NCBI GenBank assembly: GCA_965216225.1
Contig: CBDCFF010000033.1
Span: forward strand, 62,001-126,000
DNA from: 3107 sp965216225
GTDB lineage: Bacteria; Pseudomonadota; Alphaproteobacteria; Rhodobacterales; Rhodobacteraceae
Reading direction: 5' to 3'
DNA length: 64,000 nt
Within the stretch, counting starts at the first letter, position 1, and every line of letters starts with the position of its first letter. Positions 45,398 through 54,539 of this stretch are shown piece by piece. The position numbers and the translations under genes were made by a program. The notes under the pieces are model-generated. The model worked only from the letters and a program-made list of their open reading frames with translations, was not told the DNA's origin and did not search any database.

Positions 45398-46730
45398 AGA
45401 GTGTCCGCTCCTCTGTGTATCTGTGATCTGTACCATGCTTTGAGAGAGGAGCCATGACGATGACGATATCCAGGGAATTACTGGACGAACTTCTGGAAGG
45501 CTGCGAGCGGCCTGAAGACCTGCCTGGCGATACCGGGCTGCTGAAAGAGCTCAGGATCAAACTGATGGAGCGGATGCTTGGGGCCGAACTGACCGCGCAT
45601 CCGGGCTATGAAGAAGGCAAGGATGCACCTCCGGGTCAGTCCAATCGGCGCAACGGCACAGCAGGCAAGCGCCTGAAGGGCCAGATCGGCGAGGCGCCGA
45701 TTTCCGTGCCCCGTGATCGGGATGGCAGTTTTGAACCGGAACTGGTGAAGAAGGGCCAGACCCGGATCGACGGGATGGATGACAGGATCATCGGCCTCTA
45801 TGCCGCCGGACGAGAGTGTCCGCGACATCCGCGCCCATCTTGAGGATATCTACGGTCTGCTGGTCTCGCCGGATTTGATCAGCCGCGTCACCGACGCCGT
45901 GCACGACGAGGTGCGCGACTGGCAAAGCCGGGCGCTGGAGCGGATGTATCCGATCGTGATCTTCGACGCGCTGCGGGTGAAGATCCGCGACGCCGACAGC
46001 CGCATGGTGAAGAACAAGGCCATCTACATCGCCCTGGGGGTCAGCCGGGACGGCGTGCGCGAGGTCCTGGGCCTGTGGATCGCTGATAACGAGGGGGCCA
46101 AATTCTGGTTGTCGGTGATGAACGAGCTGAAGAACCGGGGTGTCCAGGACATTCTGATCGCCGTCGTTGACGGGCTCAAAGGCTTCCCGGAGGCGATCAC
46201 CGCCGCCTTTGCGCAGACCACGGTGCAAACCTGCATTGTCCACCTGGTGCGCCACTCCCTGAACTTCTGCTCGTGGAAAGACCGCAAGGCAGTGGCCGCC
46301 GATCTGCGCCGGATTTACAGCGCCGCCACCGCCGATCAGGCCGCCGATGAACTGGACGCATTCGAGGAGAAATGGGCCGGTAAATACGCCTCCATCGCCC
46401 CGGCCTGGCGACGGGCATGGCAGGAAGTAATCCCGTTCTTCGCCTTCGATCCGGCGATCCGAAAGATCATCTACACCACCAACGCCATCGAGAGCCTGAA
46501 CCGGGTGATCCGCAAATCAATCAAGACCCGCGGATCGTTCCCGACCGATCAGGCCGCAACAAAGCTGATCTATCTGGCCATCCGCAACTTCGAGAAAGGC
46601 GGCAGGAATGTTCGGGAATGGTTTGCAGCCCGCAACCAGTTCGCTATTATGTTCGACGAGCGCTTCAATGCGTGACTGTATTTGAAACCCCCATGGTCCG
46701 GGACAGATACACAGAATTCAGGACACTCCC
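45398..46730 (+). mobile_element. IS256-family element type B, copy 3 (full length, 1333 bp)
   Basis: Ends AGAGTGTCCGCTCC and GGGAGTGTCCTGAATTC (reading inward). A 9-bp target duplication CGCCGTAGG is at 45389-45397 and 46731-46739, inside IS256-A copy 2. The transposase is frameshifted. Confidence 0.92.
45454..46675 (+). pseudogene. IS256 type B transposase, frameshifted
   Basis: Frame one (45454-45843) reads MTMTISRELLDELLEGCERPED through RIDGMDDRIIGLYAAGRE. It then runs off into CPRHPRPS, while the true continuation SVRDIRAHLEDIYGL is in another frame to 46675. Catalytic regions YPIVIFDALRVKIRD, LIAVVDGLKGF and TTNAIESLNRVIRK are intact. A single-base change near 45810 explains the break; programmed frameshifting is not known for this family. 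Confidence 0.82.
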
Positions 46731-48123
46731 CGCCGTAGGTTTCCACGAAGAAATCGAAGGCGGCCCCGGCTTCGGTCTTCGTTTCCGCCTGCCAGATATC
46801 ATGCAGGTGGCCCTTGGCTTTGGCCTGCACCGATTTGGGCATGGCGTTGAGAACGTTTCCGGTCTTGTGAACCCAACAGCGTTGTTCCCGGGTGCTGCCG
46901 AAGACTTCGCGCAGCGCCGCCCGGAACCCCCGTAACCCTTGGGGCGCCGTCGCCAATGGCCAGATCGGGGGCGTGGGACAGCCCGCAACGCTTGAGATCG
47001 AGCAGCAACTCGCGCCAACTCTGCGTGCTTTCACGGTAGCCGTCGGTGAGCCCCGGAACCTCCTTGCGGCCCCACTCATCCGCGCCGATCAGCACCAGAA
47101 CGCATTGTTTCTGCTCTTCCATACGCGGTTGGAAATAGCTGTTCCATCCCGTATGATCATATTTCCCCTCGTCGATCTGCCCTTTTCACGGCAAGGTCGG
47201 TTCTGTGGGACATTCGGGACGGGGTGCGACCATGGTGATCCAACTTCACAAGCAGGCTACAACGACGCCGAAGGTTCGGTCGGCCCTCCAGGCCAGTGAT
47301 GCGTCTGCTTCCATCTTGGCGGAGCGATACGGGACGACCGAGCAGACTGTCTACAAATGGCGGCGCCGCGATGGCGTCGAGGATCGCAGCCACACGCCAC
47401 ACCGGCTGCAAACCACGCTGACACCGGCGCAAGAGGCGGTTGCGGTGACCTTGCGCAGGACGCTGCTGGTATCACTCGACGACCTGCTGGCGGTGGTGCG
47501 AGAGTTCCTGAATCCGAATGCCTCGCGCTCTGGCCTGGACCGCTGCCTTCGTCGTCATGGTGTGGGAAACCTACGCGATCTGAAGGCCAAAGCACCGAAG
47601 CCGAAGCACAGCGCCTTCAAGGCCTACGAGCCAGGATACATACACATCGACCTGAAATACCTACCGCAAATGGCCGATGAAACCTCGCGCCGCTATCTTT
47701 TCGTGGCCATCGACCGGGCGACGCGTTGGGTCTTCATTCGTGTCTTCAAAGCCAGGACTGCCGCCAACGCCCGCCGCTTCCTGCGCGATCTGGAACGGGC
47801 CTGCCCGATTTGCATCCGCACTGTGTTGACCGATAACGGCAAGGAGTTCACCGACCGGCTGTTTGGTCTACGCAAACGCGCTGCAACCGGCGCGCATGCG
47901 TTCGATGCGCTTTGCGCAGACCTTGATATCGACCACCGCTTGACCCCGCCGAAGTCGCCCCAAACCAACGGCATGGTCGAGAGGTTCAACGGCCGCATCG
48001 AGGAGGTGCTCCAAAGCCATCACTTCCGTTCCGGCGAAAACCTGGAGACAACGCTGCACCGCTATGTCTGGCTCTACAACCAGCAGTTTCCTCAGTCGGC
48101 ATTGAGCACCAGAACGCCCTTGC

Positions 48124-49500
48124 GAGCTATGCCCGAAAGTTGGTGATGGTGTGATCAGGCGGCGTTTTGAATTTGCTTGATCCCGTCTGTGAACTCAACC
48201 CCTTCAATGATCTCTGGCATGCGGTTGGCGCCGTCGAGCTTTCGCCACTTGGCCTGCGCTGACATCATCAGCTTGAATGCCATGGCCAACCCGGTCCTGC
48301 GGCTCAGGCAGCCTTTGGTTTTGCCGGTGCGGTGGCGGACGGTGGCGAAGGTGCTCTCGATCGGGTTCGTGGTTCGGATGTGCTTCCAGTGCTCAGCAGG
48401 GAAGCCGTAGAAGGAGAGCAGCACAGCCCGGTCTTTGGTCAGTTTCCCAACCGCCTTGTCATATTTCGCGCCGTAGGTTTCCACGAAGAAATCGAAGGCG
48501 GCCCCGGCTTCGGTCTTCGTTTCCGCCTGCCAGATATCATGCAGGTGGCCCTTGGCTTTGGCCTGCACCGATTTGGGCATGGCGTTGAGAACGTTTCCGG
48601 TCTTGTGAACCCAACACCGTTGTTCCCGGGTGCTGCCGAAGACTTCGCGCAGCGCCGCCCAGAACCCCAAGGCGCCGTCGCCAATGGCCAGATCGGGGGC
48701 GTGGGACAGCCCGCGACGCTTGAGATCGAGCAGCAACTCGCGCCAACTCTGCGTGCTTTCACGGTAGCCGTCGGTGAGCCCCGGAACCTCCTTGCGGCCC
48801 CACTCATCCGCGCCGATCAGCACCAGAACGCATTGTTTCTGCTCTTCCATACGCGGTTGGAAATAGACACCATCGGCCCAGACATAGACGAAACGCCGGG
48901 CACTGAGATCGCGGCGCTGCCAGCGTTCATACTCCGCCCCCCAGTCCGCTTTCAATCGCGAGATGGTGCTCGATGAAAGCCCTGCCGCGTTCGGCCCCAA
49001 CAGCGCCCCAGGAGCCTCCTGAAAGTCGCCCGTGGAAATGCCCTTGAGGTAGAGCCACGGCAGCAGTTCCTCAATCGATCTGGTCTTGCGCAGCCAGGGC
49101 GGCAGGATCGACGAGGCGAAACGGATCTTTTCGTCCACATTGCCCCGGTCCCGCACCCGCGGCACCTTCACTGCTATCGGGCCGATGCCGGTCATAACCT
49201 CGCGCTCGGGCAGATGACCATGGCGCACCAGCCGCGCACGGCCGTCGTCCGTCACCTCGCGGGCATGGGCGGCGAGGAGCGTGGCCAATTCCGCTTCCAC
49301 CGCCTGTTTGAGCAGTTGGCGCGCGCCGGTTTGCAGGATGTCGGTCAGCGGGTCAGACGAAAATCCCGATGGATCGGGCAACGGCGTGATGGTAGACTTC
49401 GTCATGTGGCATATCCTTTTCTCTGCTGAGAATTGCGGCGTGTGAACAACGCCATGATATGCCGCCAATCAGCGCCATCACCAACTTTCGGCTATAACTC
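48124..49500 (-). mobile_element. IS256-family element type A, copy 3 (complete, 1377 bp)
   Basis: Same ends as copy 1. Target duplication CGCCCTTGC at 48115-48123 and 49501-49509, inside the IS481 type B transposase gene. Confidence 0.95.
48155..49405 (-). CDS. IS256-family transposase type A, copy 3
   Basis: 416 residues, intact, differing from copy 1 at only a few positions (for example EAPGALLG for EALGALLG, LSRRTG for LSRKTG, KEVPGL for KEVLGL). Catalytic D, D, E regions are as in copy 1. Confidence 0.92.
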   Translation of the reverse strand: MTKSTITPLPDPSGFSSDPLTDILQTGARQLLKQAVEAELATLLAAHAREVTDDGRARLVRHGHLPEREVMTGIGPIAVKVPRVRDRGNVDEKIRFASSILPPWLRKTRSIEELLPWLYLKGISTGDFQEAPGALLGPNAAGLSSSTISRLKADWGAEYERWQRRDLSARRFVYVWADGVYFQPRMEEQKQCVLVLIGADEWGRKEVPGLTDGYRESTQSWRELLLDLKRRGLSHAPDLAIGDGALGFWAALREVFGSTREQRCWVHKTGNVLNAMPKSVQAKAKGHLHDIWQAETKTEAGAAFDFFVETYGAKYDKAVGKLTKDRAVLLSFYGFPAEHWKHIRTTNPIESTFATVRHRTGKTKGCLSRRTGLAMAFKLMMSAQAKWRKLDGANRMPEIIEGVEFTDGIKQIQNAA

Positions 49501-49584
49501 CGCCCTTGCAGGCCATGAAGGACTGGCACAAACTCAAGCCGGAACTGTTCAAAAAACAGCCATACTACCTTCCGGGATGTGACA

Positions 49585-49784
49585 CTTCCTGAGTACCGAG
49601 CGCAGCGTGTTCACCAAGACGCCGCTTTGGAACAAGGCGCTCCGGTGAGTCTGTCCGGCAACATGGTCCGATTTAGTTCAGCAGTGTGACGCTTTCGCTA
49701 GCGTCGAAGCAGGCTTACTTGCTACACACAATGCAAAGGCGCGAAACGATAGTTTGCGCGGAGAAGGTCGTAAAGGCTCAAGAC
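49585..49784. other. Region between IS481 end and ietA
   Basis: About 200 bases without a recognised gene. It holds the presumed ietA promoter. A small hairpin GACGC-TTTCGCTA-GCGTC lies near 49689-49706. The in-frame extension of ietA upstream of 49785 is not conserved. Confidence 0.4.
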
Positions 49785-50867
49785 ATGGCGTCGGCACAGC
49801 AATTGATAGGGCTCGTTAAGAGCCACGCGGAGGGGGACGAAGAACGATTCTTCGATCTCGCGATGCAGCTTGCTGCCGCCGAAGAACAAAGAGGCCATAA
49901 TCGACTCGCTGAACAGCTTCGGCAATGGGCAGAGGCGTCACGCACGCCCAAATCGAGAACTGAGGCGAAACTCACACCACTTGCTGCACCGCGCGGTGAC
50001 CTCGCGGGAATTCTAGGCGCAAGATATCCTACGACGCAGATCAGCGACGTCATTTTACCAGATCACCTTTCAGATGAGCTCCATCAGGTAGTTATCGAAA
50101 CAAGAAAGCGAAACCTTTTGGAGACAAAAGGCCTGCAACCAAGACGGAGACTTCTATTTTCTGGACCGCCCGGCACAGGAAAAACCTTGAGCGCAGAGGC
50201 GTTGGCCGGAGAGCTCAAATTTCCGCTGTTCACAGTGTTGCTGCACGGACTAATCACAAAATTCATGGGCGAAACCGCTCAGAAATTGCGCCTAATATTC
50301 GACGCGATCCGCACAACTCGCGGTGTTTATCTTTTTGATGAGATTGACGCTCTTGCGGCTTCTCGAGGAAATGACAACGACATTGGCGAGGCGCGTCGGA
50401 TTCTAAACTCATTCCTTCAATTTCTTGATGAGGATACTGGCCCGTCGATCGTCGTAGCTACCACCAACATTCCCGAAATTCTTGATCGCGCCGTTCTTCG
50501 CCGATTCGATTTAGTTTTGCCCTATGAACTACCGTCGTCAGAAGCAGTCCAAAAAGCAATGCAACGGCGCCTTATTGGTTTCAATGTCGACTCTGTTGAT
50601 TGGAGCGCTGTATCCAGGGTTGCAAACGGGCTCTCAACGGCAGATGTTGTAGCTGCCGGAGAAGATGCTGGCCGAAGGGCAGTTTTGTCTTCTGGCGACA
50701 AAATCGAGACAGAGACGCTGATCGCATCCATGGGACGTCGGCGTGCGCTACAAGGACTTGGGACGCCACTGAATGGATCGAAATCGCCCTCATCTGCTCA
50801 CAAACGGTCTCGGTCGGGCAGTGACGTTTCAGGCGAGAGGCGGCGGTCAAGCAAATCGACCGAGTGA
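49785..50867 (+). CDS. ietA: AAA+ ATPase, IetA-like (partner of subtilisin-like protease)
   Basis: A 360-residue AAA+ ATPase. A helical N-terminus (MASAQQLIGLVKSHAEGDEE, AAEEQRGHNRLAEQLR) precedes the ATPase core: Walker A GPPGTGKT (residues 127-134), Walker B YLFDEIDA (about 182-189), sensor-1 ATTN (225-228) and arginine-finger region RAVLRRFD. ATG 49785 with AAAGG eight bases upstream is chosen; 33 codons of upstream open frame are unconserved. It overlaps the protease gene by 95 bases. The pairing and architecture match IetA/IetS, known from Agrobacterium plasmid incompatibility and later as an anti-phage pair. The ATPase itself seems intact. Confidence 0.85.
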   Translation: MASAQQLIGLVKSHAEGDEERFFDLAMQLAAAEEQRGHNRLAEQLRQWAEASRTPKSRTEAKLTPLAAPRGDLAGILGARYPTTQISDVILPDHLSDELHQVVIETRKRNLLETKGLQPRRRLLFSGPPGTGKTLSAEALAGELKFPLFTVLLHGLITKFMGETAQKLRLIFDAIRTTRGVYLFDEIDALAASRGNDNDIGEARRILNSFLQFLDEDTGPSIVVATTNIPEILDRAVLRRFDLVLPYELPSSEAVQKAMQRRLIGFNVDSVDWSAVSRVANGLSTADVVAAGEDAGRRAVLSSGDKIETETLIASMGRRRALQGLGTPLNGSKSPSSAHKRSRSGSDVSGERRRSSKSTE

Positions 50868-51944
50868 TATACCAGATCGCCGCCAGCATGCGCAGGCTTT
50901 GTTGCAGGCTATCGATGCAATTGGTGATCCAGTAGCTCGGAACCGGCCGGGTGTTTATCTCGAGATCCAGGGCAGGCCTCGCGAACCATTCGTGGCAAAG
51001 AGCATGGATGCCAGTGGCCTCCATCTTCTGAGGGTTGCCACAGACCCCGAAAACGCGGACGCACCGGCTCGGGCTACGGTTTTCGCATCGCCAGCAGGTA
51101 TTCGCAAACTGAGGGGAAAGATCCAAGCCTTTGAAGAAGAGGATACGCGAACAGGGCGGCCGAAGAATGCCGACTTGGTGCAGAGCATCTCGGCCATTGT
51201 CGAAGCAGGATTGCGGGCCCTCTGGCGGAGCCCACATGAAAGATTTCCAGCCCAAGGCCAAGCTCACCCTTGGGAGATATGGTTGAAACGGAACGACGCG
51301 GATCGTTTCCTGGAAAATGCACCGGCCCTCGGGATCCGCTTTGAGAATGACCGCCTTCAGTTCCCTGAAGATATTGTCGTCATAGGTCATGGTACTCATG
51401 AGCAAATTGCCTCCGCCGTTCGCAATCTTGGTACGGTGAAGGCTCTGGCAGCACCTTCAGTTCTCTCTGACTATTTTGACGGAATGCCTCCTGAAGAGCA
51501 GGCGGCTTGGGTCCAAGCCTTACGCGACCTGCTTCAGGAGCCAGACGCCGCAGATCCGAGGTTCATCACGCTCCTTGATAGTGGCATCGGACTGAACCAT
51601 CCTGTCATTCAGCCCTTTCTTGACCCAGCAGACCGCCACGCTGCCGAACCTGATTGGGGGCTTAACGACGCCCGTGGACACGGTACTCAGTTGGCAGGCC
51701 TTTCGCTCTTCGGGGATCTGCTCCCTATAATCCAAAGTAACTTGCCAATGCGTGTTGGGTACCGGCTCGAATCCGCCAAGATTATCCCCGATGCAGGCCA
51801 GAACCCTCACCATCTGCTGGGTGCAGTCGTGCTCAAAGCCGTGGACGCGGTAGAAGGCCATGCGGAGCGCGGTCGCACTTTCGTGATGGCCAGTACGACC
51901 GACGAAGACACGCCTCATGACGGCGCACCTACATCTTGGTCGAG
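50773..51944 (+). pseudogene. ietS: Subtilisin-like (S8) protease, IetS-like, 3'-truncated at IS21
   Basis: From ATG 50773 (MDRNRPHLLTNGLGRAV) an N-terminal domain of about 255 residues leads into the S8 catalytic fold: Asp269 in ITLLDSGIGLNHPVI and His303 in NDARGHGTQLAG. The frame reaches the IS21 copy 2 end at 51945 after STTDEDTPHDGAPTSWS, before the GTS-serine region. The catalytic triad is therefore incomplete and the protease should be dead. The missing 3' part is not elsewhere in the window. Confidence 0.85.
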
Positions 51945-52267
51945 TGTAGCGCGACAATCAAGATGAGAAGTGCGCGTCAATCAGGATGAGAATCCTTGGT
52001 CGCGACGTTTGGGACGATGCCGGGCTTTTGTGCCGCGATCAAGGGGTTTGTTTTTTGATTGTCGCGGAGCGTCAATCAGCTTTGGTGTTTTCCGGTGTGG
52101 CTTTTTGTGCAGGCCTTCCCGGCCCCTTTGCCTTTTGTGCTGCTCTTCGCCGGTAGCTTTCGACATTCATCTCGAAGATGGTTGCGTGGTGCACCCCCTG
52201 TGTCAGGGATGTTGTCCGCTGCTCTACTTTTCCTCTATTTCTCAGGTGGGCGGGATAGGACGATGAT

Positions 52268-52762
52268 TTGGGATATTCACTGGAACGCAAGGCGGCTGTG
52301 CTGAGGCGGATGCTACCGCCGAACAACATGGCCATTCGCCATTTGTCGCAGGAGGAAGGGATTTCCGAGGCGACGCTGCACAAATGGCGCGCGCAAGCGC
52401 GGGGCAAGGGGCAGCTTCTGCCTGACGCTGACGCAGGTCCCGAGGGTTGGTCTTCGCGAGACAAGTTCGCGGCGGTTATGGAAGCGGCGGCCTTGAACGA
52501 AGCCGATCTTGGCGAATACTGCCGCAAGCGTGGGCTTTTTCCAGCGCAGATTGCGGCGTGGCGATCCGCTTGCGAGCAGGCGAATGACTGGGACCGTGCC
52601 AGCACGGCACGTCTCGGGCGGGCGACCAAGGAAGAAAAAAAGCGGGTCAAAGACCTGGAGCGGGAATTAGCCCGCAAAGACCGCGCATTGGCCGAAACGG
52701 CAGCGCTGCTCGTTCTGCGAAAAAAGGCGGCAGCGATCTGGGGGGACGGAGAGGACGCATGA
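52268..52762 (+). CDS. IS3-family OrfA (HTH protein)
   Basis: A 164-residue protein from a TTG at 52268 (MGYSLERKAAVLRRMLPPNN) with the helix-turn-helix LSQEEGISEATLHKWRAQAR and a C-terminal coiled coil (EEKKRVKDLERELARKDRALAE). It overlaps orfB in ATGA rather than by a frameshift window, so the two may be made as separate proteins. Confidence 0.8.
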   Translation: MGYSLERKAAVLRRMLPPNNMAIRHLSQEEGISEATLHKWRAQARGKGQLLPDADAGPEGWSSRDKFAAVMEAAALNEADLGEYCRKRGLFPAQIAAWRSACEQANDWDRASTARLGRATKEEKKRVKDLERELARKDRALAETAALLVLRKKAAAIWGDGEDA

Positions 52763-53820
52763 TCAGCACCCCACATCGCCAAACTGCCGTTGCTCTGATC
52801 AATGAGGCCATCACTGCAGGCGCGCGGCGCTCCAAAGCCTGTGCCGAGCTTGAAATCAGTGATCGCACCTTGCGGCGCTGGACAAAACACGGCGAGGTTC
52901 AGCCCGATCAGCGCCCTCTTGTGCTACGCCCGGATCCGGCCAACAAGCTGAGCGCAGAGGAACGCGCGGCCGTGCTGGAAGTCTGTAATTCAACGGAATT
53001 TGCCAGCCTTCCGCCAAGCCAGATCGTGCCGAAGCTGGCCGATCAGGGGCGGTATCTGGCATCCGAGTCCAGCTTTTACCGCATCTTGCGCGCAGATGGA
53101 CAGCAGCAGCACCGGGGCCGCACCAAGCCGCCGGTCCGGCGCAAACCACCCACCAGCTACAAGGCCAGCGCGCCCTGTGAAGTCTGGACCTGGGATATCA
53201 CGTGGATGCCCGGACCCGTCGCGGGCATGTTCTTCTACCTATACCTGATTGTGGACATCTTCAGCCGCAAGATCGCTGGATGGGAAGTTCATGAACGCGA
53301 GAGCGCCGATCTGGCAGCGATGCTTATCCGGCAGGCGGTTATGGCCGAAGGATGCATCGCACACCCACTGGTTTTGCATGCCGACAACGGCAGCCCGATG
53401 AAGGGTGCGACCATGAAGGTGACAATGGAGAAACTTGGCATCACCGCATCCTACAGCCGTCCGCGCGTCAGCAACGACAATCCCTTCTCGGAGGCTCTGT
53501 TCCGAACTTGCAAATACCGCCCGCAATGGCCGACCAAGGGGTTTGCCACCAAAGCTGACGCCCAGGCTTGGGTGAAATCCTTCGCCAGTTGGTATAACAG
53601 CGAGCACCTGCACAGCGCCATCCGCTTCGTCACACCAGAAGCCCGCCACGCTGGCTTCGATCGCGCAACGCTCGCAAACCGCGCCAGTCTCTATGCAATT
53701 GCGCGTGCGCAAAACCCCCAGCGCTGGTCAGGCAAAACCCGAAACTGGCAACCCGCCGGACCCGTCTGGCTCAACCCGGAACGCGAAACCAGCGTCCCTG
53801 AAATCAGAGACGCCGCATAA
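52759..53820 (+). CDS. IS3-family transposase OrfB
   Basis: A 353-residue integrase-core transposase. A helix-turn-helix region (AELEISDRTLRRWTK) precedes the DDE core: EVWTWDITWMPG, LVLHADNGSPMKG, and NDNPFSEALFRTCKYRP. Complete and presumably active. Confidence 0.9.
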   Translation: MISTPHRQTAVALINEAITAGARRSKACAELEISDRTLRRWTKHGEVQPDQRPLVLRPDPANKLSAEERAAVLEVCNSTEFASLPPSQIVPKLADQGRYLASESSFYRILRADGQQQHRGRTKPPVRRKPPTSYKASAPCEVWTWDITWMPGPVAGMFFYLYLIVDIFSRKIAGWEVHERESADLAAMLIRQAVMAEGCIAHPLVLHADNGSPMKGATMKVTMEKLGITASYSRPRVSNDNPFSEALFRTCKYRPQWPTKGFATKADAQAWVKSFASWYNSEHLHSAIRFVTPEARHAGFDRATLANRASLYAIARAQNPQRWSGKTRNWQPAGPVWLNPERETSVPEIRDAA

Positions 53821-54539
53821 AATCGGTGGACAACATCTTTGACAAACACCGTGCACGAGCCTGTCGACGGCGGCCAATGTCATGGCCGGGTCTGGAAAAA
53901 TCGCATTCCACTCCCCGAAGGGCTGGTTGGCCGTGATCAACATTGAGCGGCGTTCATATCTCGCGCTGATGAGTTCGAAGAGCACACTGGTTTCAGCCTG
54001 ATCCTTGGTGACGTAGGTGATGTCATCGAGGATCAGCAGATGGAATTTGTCGAGCTTTGCAATGGCACTTTCGAGGACGAGATCGCGGCGGGCCTGTTGG
54101 AGTTTCTGGACCAGATCGGTGGTGCGGCTGAATAGGACGCGGTAGCCTTGCTCGACAAGGGCGAGCCCGATGGCTGAGCCGAGATGTGATTTGCCCACAC
54201 CTGGCGGCCCAAACAGCAGGATGTTGCCGCCCTTTCCGATCCAGCTGTCGCCAGCGGTGATCGCACTGACATGGGCCTTGGACAGCATGGGGACGGCTGT
54301 GAAGTCGAAGGTGTCGATCGTTTTTCCGGGCAACAGGCGTGCCTGTGCGAGATGTCGCTCGATACGACGGCGATCTCGTTCAGCCAGTTCATGCTCCACC
54401 AGGGTGCTGAGCATCCGAGCGGCGGGCCAGCCTTCCTTGTCGGCTTGTTCCGCAAAGCGCGGCCATAGCGCCTTGATGGCTGGCAAGCGCAATTCGGTCA
54501 GAGCCAAGGTTAGGCGGGCGGTATCGGTCTGGGGCGATG

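Larger units (their letters stand above)
45075..47122 (-). pseudogene. IS256 type A transposase, copy 2 (broken)
   Basis: C-terminal piece YDKAVGKLTKDRAVLLSFYGF to GIKQIHHAA and middle piece MEEQKQCVLVLIGADEWG to DLAIGDGA. The N-terminal third is missing, an insertion of a few bases shifts the frame, and a complete IS256-B lies in the middle. Confidence 0.88.
45044..47139 (-). mobile_element. IS256 type A element, copy 2 (truncated, interrupted by type B)
   Basis: The right end GAGCTATGCCCGAAAGTTGG is at 45044. The body is split by IS256-B copy 3 at 45398-46730 and then stops at about 47139, where IS481 type B begins. Its transposase pieces (45075-45397 and 46731-47122) carry a frameshift near 46925-46945. 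Confidence 0.88.
47140..49584 (+). mobile_element. IS481-family element type B, interrupted by IS256-A copy 3
   Basis: Left end TGTTCCATCCCG at 47140 and right end CGGGATGTGACA ending at 49584 form imperfect inverted repeats. The transposase is split by IS256-A at 48124. No target duplication is seen; the right flank is unrelated to the left-flanking IS256-A, so a deletion occurred. Confidence 0.78.
47232..49584 (+). pseudogene. IS481 type B transposase split by IS256-A
   Basis: From ATG 47232 (MVIQLHKQATTTPKVRSALQ) it has a helix-turn-helix (SASILAERYGTTEQTVYKWRRRD) and the core YIHIDLKYLPQMAD, RTVLTDNGKEFTDRLFG, MVERFNGRIEEVLQ. The frame stops making sense at 48123 where IS256-A inserts and resumes at 49510 (AMKDWHKLKPELFKKQPYYL, GCDTS). 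Excision of the IS with one 9-bp copy restores the frame. Confidence 0.85.
52194..53850 (+). mobile_element. IS3-family element inside IS21 copy 2
   Basis: 1657 bp, imperfect ends sharing GATGTTGTCC near both termini, and 5-bp target duplication GTGCA at 52189-52193 and 53851-53855. Contains complete orfA and orfB. Confidence 0.88.
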
